64,000 nt of DNA, taken from positions 13,268,001 to 13,332,000 of the forward strand of contig OW051471.1 in the NCBI GenBank assembly GCA_932521025.1, in the 5' to 3' direction. The translations under genes were made by a program, and so were the position numbers. The notes beneath the pieces were generated by a model, which was not told the DNA's origin, searched no databases, and was given only the letters and a program-made list of their open reading frames with translations. Origin of the DNA: Oscheius onirici. Lineage: Eukaryota; Nematoda; Chromadorea; Rhabditida; Rhabditidae. Shown piece after piece: positions 56,223 to 64,000 of the stretch (position 1 is the first letter of the stretch; each line of letters begins with the position of its first letter).

Positions 56223-58354
56223 ATGTTTTATTCTTTGTACTTTCTATCACTCTGGATTCCACCATGTTTCCTTCTGCAAATCCACGGGTCTATGGTTACA
56301 AGCAACTCGGTCTGTCGCTATGGAGGCGAATACAATCAGTTGTAGGTTTTTTAGTTTTTGTTTCGAAAAGTTTCAGGTAATACTGTAGCAGGCACCTCTC
56401 CATTCAATTATTTTGGCGCGCAAGCCATAGATTAACTAAATTCGCGTTTTTCACCATTTTTCAGTATTATTTTACGTTCTCGCTGCATTTATCGAACTCA
56501 GCATCAAAAACTACACCTAGTGTGAGTATCAAATCGAAAAAAAAATAGTGAAAAATCTCGGGAAACTATCGGGAGTGCAATACGTGAACGATGTTGCTTT
56601 TTCTGAAGTATTTCGTCTAATTTTTCAAGTATTTTGGCATCCCGGAGGTTATAATTGACGCCGAGTTCGATAAACACGTCTAGAACGGGAAAAAACGGAA
56701 AAATGGTGAATATTCCGATTTCAGTCATTGCGCGCCAAAATATTTGAACGAGGGGGGGATGTCAGCTATATTAATAACAAGTTTCAGATTTGGAAAATGC
56801 GTGAGGAACATGTATTCCACAAACTATCTACAGGTATTTTTGACAGTGGTAAAGGCATATGTGCGTTTTTTTCAGGCTAAAAACAGCTGTGCCGTAATGA
56901 AAGGAGTGTTACCTTGCATCAGAAGTTATGACCAAAATGAGGCAATTCAGTCAACATTTTCTGGTAGAGTTTTTACTTTCATTCATTACAGAATTTAGGG
57001 TTTGGTTGTTCTAATACCTTCGCCACATGGCTTGCAAACGATGATAGTGATCAGTCCTGCAAGAGCAACTTTTTCTATTGGGGTTTGCCCACAAACTCTT
57101 AAAACTTTTTTTTAAAGAAAAAGGTGCTCCCACAAATGGGGACTGTACCACATTGAGACAGGATGGAAAATGGATACGAGAAGATTGTGACCTCGGCTTG
57201 CCTTTTGTTTGTCTCTACGACATTTTTCAAGGTACAACAATTAAAAGCAAAATAATTTTAAAAATTTAGTATGTATGGACGGTTGGTACTTTTTCAAAGA
57301 CCACTGCTATTTTGTAAGTTGACAGAGTTTGTAATAATAGATGTCTAGATTGCGTCCTTTGCCGATACTCAAGTAGGTGTGGATCAAGTAACGGCAGCTG
57401 GATACTGCCAGAAAAAGTACAACTGTACCTTAGTTTCGATTCTGACGGAAGAGGAAAATGATTTTATTATTTGTAAGTTTTTCACCGATTTACTTTCATT
57501 TTTCACGTTTGTAACCATGTTTAAACGATGCAGCGTGTAAAACAACCAATTTGGTGTTCAGATTGGTCGAAAATATTCAGAAATAGAAGGAAAATTTCTG
57601 AGAACGGCTTATGAAGGGAAAACGCCTTTTTCATGTTAATTTCGACCAATATTCACATCCGAGAGGTTTTTTTTGCATGCAGAATTCGATAAACTTGCTT
57701 GGAAATGTGAAAAATAAAAGAAAAATGATGAAAAAAGGAACTTGAAGGAAGTTTGAACGAACTGAGGCGCCTTCTGCAGTAAATATATTTACATAAAAAA
57801 CAGGTCCTCATTTATTTTTCAGCCTTGATAATCACACTTTACCCGAAAGGACGATATGCTGCATGGATAGGATTCACTTCAAAAGATGGCAACGTTTTCG
57901 ATTGGGTAGATAACAGTATCTCCAACTACACTAATTGGGGGTTCGGAGAACCAATAAATCAGACTTCAGCTGGGTGCACGGTGGTACGTTTTTTATTGAT
58001 AGTTTTGGCTGACATGGCTGACGGGCCGGGCCTGGGCCTGAAATTTGAACTGAAAAAAACTCGGCCCGCGGGGAAATTTTGGAAAAAGAGGTGTTTTTTT
58101 AGCAAAATCTGCATTTTTCGTCCTTTTTAGTAAAAAAGGTAAGGAAAATATAACAATATTGGGCCCAGGTCCAGCCCGGAGCCATGTATAGATAGTTTGT
58201 TGCAATGTTTGAACCGAAAACACAGCCAAATCATTTTTAATTCTTTCAGCTTTCGGTTTACCCAAACTTTGGAGGAATAGGACAATGGTATTCGTTCACT
58301 TGTCACGATGCAACACAGCCCACATTTATCTGCAAATCCTACATGAAAAGCTGA
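56223..58354 (+). CDS. C-type lectin-like secreted protein with two CTLD modules
   Basis: Leader MFYSLYFLSLWIPPCFLLQI, then module 1 (CRYGGEYNQLFGKCVRN, NSCAVMKGVLPCIRSYDQNE, a central Cys pair, CDLGLPFVCLYD) and module 2 (CMDGWYFFKDHCYF, AGYCQKKYNCTLVSILTEEE, YAAWIGFTSKDGNVFDWVDN, YTNWGFGEPIN, TFICKSY). The WIG motif and the final Cys of each fold are present in module 2. The calcium triad EPN is replaced by EPI, and no QPD is seen, so sugar binding is doubtful. The family is large and pathogen-responsive in nematodes. Nine or so exons, in phase; three introns are inflated by inserted repeats (56376, 57480, 58012). Confidence 0.85.
56376..56778. mobile_element. FB-B MITE inserted on the 3' splice site of a lectin intron
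   Basis: Starts GGTAATACTGTAGCAGGCAC like the element at 350; arms share TTTTGGCGCGCAA / TTGCGCGCCAAAA and TTCACCATTTTTC / AAAAATGGTGAAT. It is flanked by a perfect 8-bp duplication AAGTTTCA (56368-56375 and 56779-56786). The duplicated word is the body of the intron's TTTCAG acceptor: the right copy, followed by G, is the acceptor used by the next exon. Removing the element leaves a normal intron of about 35 nt. Confidence 0.8.
57480..57780. repeat. FB-B-related MITE, degenerate copy in second lectin intron
   Basis: Internal palindrome GTGTAAAACAACC...GATTGGTCGAAAATATT / AATTTCGACCAATATTCAC...GAATTCGATAAACTTG. The right end GAACGAACTGAGGCGCC matches, in reverse, the left end of the copy at 52773. 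The left end is not recognisable. Confidence 0.6.
58012..58191. repeat. GC-rich foldback in third lectin intron
   Basis: Arms ACATGGCTGACGGGCCGGGC...CTGGGCC and GGCCCAGGTCCAGCCCGGAG...CCATGT; AT-rich centre. Similar GC words occur at 33560-33645. Confidence 0.65.
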
Positions 58355-58391
58355 TTTATTCCTGACTTCTTCAAATAAATAGAACCCGTGA

Positions 58392-58735
58392 TCATAAAGA
58401 GTAGACGATAAATGATAATACCAGCGAAAAAGTGGTGAATATACGTGTTGAGAATTGAACTAGACGTTTTGCTTCTTCTACGCCACCACACCATTCTTTG
58501 GCTCGAAACGTCTCACTCGTATGATTTTGAATGGTCACTCGAACGTATGGATAAACACAAATTTTGCTGCACGATTTGTTCGAGTCGCCCAATATTGTCA
58601 GATCGAAATGGAAGGATGCGTGATGAATCACCTGAGATTTTTTCGCGTTATTTTCACTGCACAACGTACCTGCTGTGTCACCGGTTTCAGAATTCCATTG
58701 CTGCACCGCATTTCTGGGACTATAATGGTGCTGAC
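58392..58735 (-). CDS. C-terminal exons of an uncharacterised secreted or membrane protein
   Basis: Two phase-0 exons: 58735-58670 (VSTIIVPEMRCSNGILKPVT) behind TTTCAG, and 58631-58392 (HHASFHFDLTILGDSNKSCS, CVYPYVRVTIQNHTSETF, KEWCGGVEEAKRL). It ends IFTTFSLVLSFIVYSL and a stop, a hydrophobic tail fit for a GPI signal or tail anchor. An N-glycosylation sequon (NHT) and several Cys suggest an extracellular domain. The upstream exons were not found in the 325 bp before the next gene. Convergent with the lectin, 37 bp between stops. Confidence 0.45.
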
Positions 58736-59060
58736 CTGAAAAGTGTCCATTGGAAGATGTCTCATAATCGGGAAGAAAGTAATAAGACCCTCGGGTGTCG
58801 TGAAGGCGCCCTTGTGGGGTGGTGGACTGCTTACATTATGCGCTCTTTTATTAGGGCTAGGGTCGTTAATCGGGGAACATTAAAAAGTTATGGAGTTGTA
58901 AGGAGTAAGACGCGAAACCAAGTGCTTGAAAAGCCATCTTGTTGGGTATTTTTTTCCAGTCTGAGAGAGACAGTTACTACAGGGAAAGGAGGGAGGTAGT
59001 GCCATGAAACACTTGAATCAGCTAGAGATATGTTTTAGAGGCTAGTCTGACGCTCATCAC

Positions 59061-60100
59061 TCATTCTTTTTTTGAACCGACCTTTTTTGTGTCCTTGAAT
59101 ACAGATGCCACTCCAATGTAAACATTATCTTTTGTGATGAAAAGATCATCAATGTAGGCCACTGTGTCGTTGATTTTGGTCGGATCTTCTCGAGCGGAGT
59201 CCTTAGTTCTGACGATAAGTTCCTGAAGCATCATAATATGTTTCCAGTGAATCCTTATCCTCACTTGTTTCGTCTTCAAATAACCTGTTGTTTTCTCAGT
59301 GGCTCGCTTATCGTAGTAAAGGTGATAGTGGATTCTGAAGGCGAACCAGGTGGACTTTGTTAGTCCATCAAAGGAGAAGAGCTAAATTTCGTTATGAGAA
59401 TTCCTTTGTTGCGAAACGCTTCGGACAAAGGACTTTTTTCAGACTATTCTTGAATCCAGTCTCGAGTGGGTCCTCGAACTGTCGTCTTGGCTGTTTGGGT
59501 GCAACATGTCAATCATAGTAATGACGGCTCGTTGGGTCGATGCAAACAAGCAGTAACTCAATGCGACTGAATCATTTTGGTCCAAGCGGCAGCGGTCATC
59601 AGTACAATTACCAAATGACACTCGGGTCGCGAATTGGGATTAGTGTCAATTGAACTGGTTCACTTGTGTATGAGAGAAAGGTCACAACCCGGTGAATAAA
59701 ATCACAAACATCTACTTTTCAGAGGTCAGCGCCGTCTATCCCACCGAACGGAGCTGCTCTCCCACGATTCGTATTAATAAATGAGCAAGTAAGAGGCGCA
59801 CAATCTTTCCAAGTGAAGGCGGACGTAATGACAGATTGGAAATACTCTTACCTGATCCTTTGTCGAGTCCCGTAACTCTGTTTTTCGATACTCTATAAGC
59901 TTGTCCAGATCAAAAATCTGAAAAAGGGAAAATGAAAAAAAGATTGTGGATTTTACCTGAACAGTCATATCGAAGGAGCTGACATTGTTTCCCTTGATCA
60001 TTTTTATGACTAGAGACGTGTCGGAAATTGTGTTCGGCTCAAAACGAGCCACTGCCCAAGCAGATGACAGTAAGAACAAACTGGTGATTAGGAGACGCAT
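59061..60100 (-). CDS. Uncharacterised secreted protein
   Basis: Leader MRLLITSLFLLSSAWAVA, then RFEPNTISDTSLVIKMIKG and DMTVQIFDLDKLIEYRK (exons 60100-59957, 59917-59852, both phase 0). The two last exons read SFDGLTKSTWFAFRIHYHLY, YDKRATEKTTGYLKTKQ and DPTKINDTVAYIDDLFITKD, then VYIGVASVFKDTKKVGSKKE and the stop. Between 59850 and 59380 I can assemble exons (EPVQLTLIPIRDPSVI; FEDPLETGFKNSLKK) but the junctions are less certain. The pattern of alternating hydrophobic strands (V.L.L.PI, F.I.Y.L) suggests a beta-rich extracellular fold. I do not recognise the family. Confidence 0.55.
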
Positions 60101-61326
60101 AGAATCATTCGTATACTGAAACTTTACTCTGAACTTCGAGACGATTTCAATTAGTGAGGTAGCGAAGATTTATTTGGGAACATAATTGCTCGGATTTATT
60201 ACCGTCCCCTTGGAGACGAGGCCGGTAGTTACCTCGTGAGATTAGGAAGGAGGAACTGAGAGACTATAGCTGACTGCTTCCAAAAAGTGGAGTGAATGCC
60301 CCCTAAAATTGAGGGCAACGTGTCTTGACGGCGTCTATCTAGGAGAATTGAGCTCATTGCTCGCCGTTTGCTCAAATTATTTCTCCCCCTTCTCGCTCCT
60401 CCCTCTTCTGGTCATAATAAGAGAAAAACCGCCTGGACCGTTGTGTTTTCAAAAAATAACATTATGAATGAGGCTGGTTAAAAGAAAAGACGTGTGTCGG
60501 CAGTCAACAGAGCCTTCCCTCAGGGGAAGTTTTTGCTCCGAATTCCGGCAAACCAAATCGTGACACTGCCGTGTTCACTCAAGTGTGCCCCCTCACAAAA
60601 CCTAATATATTCATGAAAAGTTTTCGGTGGACTTTAAACGGGTTAAACAAACGATCACGACTGACTATTATAATTGCGCAAATATAATTCATATCATGTT
60701 CTAACACGGGGGTTCCTAGGAAACAGTATAACAGAGCTTGTTCCTGATAGATCTGCCTTCAATACGTAGAGAACAACACTCGCTTTTGAAAACATGTTGG
60801 GTCCCTAGGCACTACTTGTCAGTTATGTTGAATCTCGTGTTTTCAGCCCCCTGCAACAACTTTTGATAAGAAAAAAAAAGAGCCTAATTGGCTACCATCT
60901 GACACTTGTTGAGATTACTGTCTTTCGTTAGGAGGGGAGGATTAGTTGAAGGGGCTACTTTGATGTGGAAAAAAGGCCGTCACTCTGGGTAACGTAGTCA
61001 AAGTACAAAGGAAAATGGCACCTTTCTGAAGAGAGCTTGAAAGATTAGGAACATAATTGAGAGCTGGGTCTCAGTCAAATAGCGGCGGGAGGTCAGGAGT
61101 GGGGCGGAAGCGGCCAAGCCGCCATTCACAACGCCTCCGTTCATTGTTGGTTTGCCAAAAAAAAGAAAAGAAGAGTTTATAACTACCTAACAACAATGTG
61201 CTAAAGCGAATTTTCACCACAGGAACAAAACAAATTGGAAAACAATGGCGGGATTACGAGTAACAATATAGTGTTAGCAGAGAGTGAGGCACGTGGGCCA
61301 GAAAGAGAAGTACTTGTTTGTCCTCA
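60101..61326. other. Intergenic, no supported gene
   Basis: Upstream of the secreted-protein gene. No exon with plausible frame and borders was seen on either strand, and no repeat shared with the rest of the window. Confidence 0.4.
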
Positions 61327-61503
61327 TCACGTAGTAGCCCTGCGCTTGTTTGATTTCTTTGTTCTCCCAAACAATAGACGTCCATGTAGAGCCAATTGAC
61401 CGAGAATTGTCCGAGCACTGCCGAACTTAGTAAGCCGACTAACAAACATTTGCTCCTCTTTTGTAGAAAGAACAACTACCAGAGGTTTTTGTGATAATGG
61501 CAT
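61327..61503 (-). CDS. Possible 58-residue basic protein
   Basis: ATG at 61503 sits 3 bp after TTCTTCAAG and opens MPLSQKPLVVVLSTKEEQMF, then LTKFGSARTILGQLALHGRL and a basic tail (GRTKKSNKRRATT). The frame is single-exon. The middle could form two helices. No family recognised; could be a chance frame, since no intron supports it. Confidence 0.3.
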   Translation of the reverse strand: MPLSQKPLVVVLSTKEEQMFVSRLTKFGSARTILGQLALHGRLLFGRTKKSNKRRATT

Positions 61504-61831
61504 CTTCTTGAAGAACAAATTAAATTTTTAATAATCCAATTTTTTTCGAATCAAGTCTCCTTACTTACCGAGGCTTCCAACCGCTATTTTTTAACTTTAT
61601 CCAAATATCGCTAGCAATATCGCTTTTTGATTGCGTTTCTTGATAAATTTTTTTCAAATTAAAATTTTGGAGAACATAAGTTTTAAAAAACTTTCTTCTT
61701 AGAGAAAAAACTGCAAGGGGTTCCAGTCTCTGTATTTATTCTGGAGCAATTTTTTTTGCGTTCGGCTTGTACGTAAATGCGTACGCTCAATATTTGAAGT
61801 TGTCTTGCAAAAATTATCGGGCATCGCTAGA

Positions 61832-62904
61832 ATGAACTTTCACGATTTACCAACGCCTTGGAAAATATCCAATATACCATCAATATGTAGCAAAGAAGAA
61901 CTACTTGCAATGGGTAGAGAGCAGCTGTTGGCGAAGTGAGTGATTTATTATATTTTATTGCAATCCCTTTTACAGACTGTTTAATATAAACAGAAATAGA
62001 GAAAGTGCTAAAATTTTTTTGAAAAAGGACAAGCAGCTATTAGATCTGTCGTTGGTTCGATTACTTCCAGCTAAAAAATTTCTGGCTGACTGTGAAGTAC
62101 GTTTTTCAACGTACCTTCCAAACCGATTAAAATTTAGAAAGAACGGGACCATTCCTATTGGGGTGGTAAGTACACCGTGTCACCGACTCTTTCACAGTTT
62201 TTGGAGCAAAAAATGTTTTCTCATTCACTGAACAAAGTGAGTTGCCAACGCTAACATCATTCTTTTTTCAGCTCATTTCTATAACGGACAACATAACCTA
62301 TGTGAATTCAAAATTGGCAAACAAATTCTCCAAAACGTATGTTTTAAAAAAACAACTAAACCAGCCCAATTATAGAGAAGAGCCGGCTGCATCAGCGCAA
62401 ATAAATGAACTGGAAATGTACTTGAACATCTTAAAAGACAACGTCTCTGATCTTAACAGCACAAAGCTGGACGACAAAAGAATTACTGCCAGAGCCAAAC
62501 AGAGTGTGGTTCGCTGCCGAGGTACTTCTTCTCTAATTTCAGTCCATTTATATAATTTTTGGCGTTAAAAAACGATACAAAGTTATCAGGTTGATGATCT
62601 GTTTACGATCGATTTTGAAGCCGTTCAGAACAAAATCCGAGACAACATAATTCGCGTTTTAGAGCTGGATTCCCAACTATCTGATCTTCAACGAATAATG
62701 GAAGTCCAAAACTTGGAATTTTTCAAAAGTCCCGACTGCATCAGATTTGTCGACGCGATTGTAGGTTTTCTAACTCTGTATCAAAAAAATATATTTCAGG
62801 CACGTATGAACGAGTGCTTTGAAAAGATCCGATTGCTAACTGTGGTAAATGAAATTGAAGAAACGGTGGAAGAAATGGAAGTAGTGGATGACACAGACAA
62901 TTGA
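61832..62904 (+). CDS. Uncharacterised coiled-coil-type protein
   Basis: Exons 61832-61935, 61976-62165, 62198-62236, 62272-62520, 62590-62760 and 62800-62904; all phases fit except the junction 62520/62590, which is unresolved. About 270 residues, charged and helical, no leader or TM: FHDLPTPWKISNIP, LFNINRNRESAKIFLKKDKQ, INELEMYLNILKDNVSDLNS, EAVQNKIRDNIIRVLELDSQ, VNEIEETVEEMEVVDDTDN. It resembles small coiled-coil subunits of kinetochore, centrosome or trafficking complexes in style only; no homology is claimed. Confidence 0.55.
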
Positions 62905-63021
62905 TTTTGACATAAAGAACTTGAAGAACTTGAAAAAATGAAAGAAGTATATTTCATGAATTCAACAGAGAGTTCATTTAATTGAGATGTCAAAAGTGTT
63001 CAAGGCAAAAATGGTAGAGGA

Positions 63022-63117
63022 ATGAACGCCGAGACGGACACGAGCAACGGGACGGCCTCCGCACAGATGGGGAAACCTGCTGGTATCGAAAAATTCAAGC
63101 AGATGTTGGATAGATGA
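63022..63117 (+). CDS. Short ORF, 31 residues
   Basis: ATG at 63022 opens MNAETDTSNGTASAQMGKPA, then GIEKFKQMLDR and TGA. It is 117 bp past the previous stop, GC-richer than its surroundings, with codon use closer to genes than to intergenic DNA. It may be a 3' exon, a microprotein or chance. Confidence 0.2.
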   Translation: MNAETDTSNGTASAQMGKPAGIEKFKQMLDR

Positions 63118-63230
63118 AGAATTCTCGAGTAAAAAATTATATGACCTACTTCCCCTACAGATAATTTTCAGAGTTAGGATTCCAAAGGCTTAGCCAAAAG
63201 ATTATTTACAGGAGTAATATTTAGCCCAGT

Positions 63231-63560
63231 AAAATGCTACTGTTAAAAAACAAAAAAAATTCCTCTCGGCGGACTCGAACCCTGGTTGCTCCAGCGTGGT
63301 TAACGCACAGGCACTGCGCCATTTTGTCGAAAAATGGAAAATCGAATAACTTTTTGCGCGAAAGAGTAAAATACGTTTTTCAAAAAAGAAAGATGCGTCT
63401 CGATGAGGTGATTTTTTTGTATCTCCTAACCTCAAAAAGTTATCGCGAAAATTTATTTCGAGGTCTATTACCCCCAGGAACAATCCCAGACCGATCCGAT
63501 CAATTTGAAGGGTAGCTGTAGTACTACGGGACACGACTTCTGACACGCTCTAATAGTTTT
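63231..63560 (-). repeat. tRNA-headed dispersed repeat
   Basis: Minus strand 63325-63262 has TGGCGCAGTGCC (A-box-like), GTTAACC and GGGTTCGAGTCC (perfect B box), then a run of eight T (Pol III terminator). The rest matches the repeat at 1590-1935 in inverted orientation. This is most likely a SINE with a tRNA-derived promoter, different from the heads at 9654 and 40081. Confidence 0.55.
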
Positions 63561-63666
63561 CACTTCCCACTGAGGAGACCTTGCCCGACCGAAATTTTTT
63601 CGAACTTACCTATCAGTGAGGTGAAGCAGTTACCAAGTCAAAATAGTTGTAAAGAAAAGCTGCATA

Positions 63667-63858
63667 TTGTTAGCTACAGGATCGCTGACAAACAGTTGTG
63701 AAACTTCCTCTTTTGACAGTAAATGGTACGCGTTGAAGTCTGACAAAAAGTACATGATGTCCCGTTTTTTTGATGGTTTGTCTGGTAGCTCCTTGTGTTT
63801 TGCTGTGCCATCAGGATTATTTGGACCCTACAACTTTCAACTGTTTAAGATGCTACAA
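63667..63858 (+). other. Possible internal or first exon of a gene leaving the window
   Basis: An open stretch behind GCTACAG and before a GTGAG donor at 63859 encodes CETSSFDSKWYALKSDKKYM, SRFFDGLSGSSLCFAVPSGL and FGPYNFQLFKMLQ. It is protein-like with a good donor, but there is no start, partner exon or domain in the window. Confidence 0.3.
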
Positions 63859-64000
63859 GTGAGCAGAGCAACAGGCCGGTCTGGCCTGGGTTTATCAGCG
63901 TCGTGACCCCAACGGTCTCGGAAAACGACAATCAGACAGTTATTTCCTCTTTCAAAGCATGAGAATCGTAAATACTCGAATAGTGGCGCACCAAAACAAA

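Noticed and set aside
58445-58999. Plus-strand open frame of 184 residues
   Set aside because: Shadow of the minus-strand exons 58392-58735, which have correct splice borders and a hydrophobic tail.

Overview
The window is nuclear DNA from a nematode, most likely a chromadorean of the rhabditid group (Caenorhabditis-like). This rests on gene content: nematode-expanded chemoreceptor classes (Srd, Srg), a divergent nuclear hormone receptor, ground-like and CUB-like proteins, and a clear LIN-1-type ETS factor. Gene structure agrees: most introns are 34-45 nt with GT...TTTCAG borders, and several start codons sit just behind a TTTCAG that could be a spliced-leader acceptor. The species cannot be named. 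All splice models were read by eye from frames and GT/AG sites; there is no transcript evidence.

Layout. 0.2-2.6 kb: a Cys-loop ligand-gated channel on the minus strand, cut by the left edge. 2.8-3.1 kb: a divergent TIL-type inhibitor. 3.8-8.7 kb: two srd-type chemoreceptors flanking a decayed locus. 8.8-11.1 kb: retroelement debris, a tRNA-like gene, a 90-residue acidic protein and a foldback. 11.2-15.7 kb: a 12-exon CUB-like surface protein with a 2-kb pogo/Tigger-like transposon in one intron. 16.4-18.2 kb: a nuclear hormone receptor. 18.4-20.8 kb: a ground-like gene and a paralogue lacking the ground-like domain. 22.4-32.0 kb: lin-1 on the minus strand, with three possible first exons. 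34.8-36.4 kb: an srg-type receptor. 37.3-40.3 kb: a broken LINE and a tRNA-derived SINE. 43.1-52.0 kb: a complete plexin. 52.4-54.8 kb: a DEG/ENaC channel. 55.0-55.9 kb: a small secreted-protein gene converging on a globin. 56.2-58.4 kb: a two-domain C-type lectin. 58.4-64 kb: uncharacterised genes and repeats.

Most genes appear to be separate units (sensory reception, excitability, guidance, surface and defence), not an operon. The linking theme is a high load of non-autonomous foldback elements, almost all in introns. Several have readable target-site duplications, and two inserted exactly on splice sites, so the duplication itself supplies a splice signal. I found no unambiguous new multi-gene system. 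The strongest leads are the splice-site insertions, the alternative lin-1 promoters, the stand-alone Gly/Cys peptide gene and the small secreted gene overlapping the globin 3' end.
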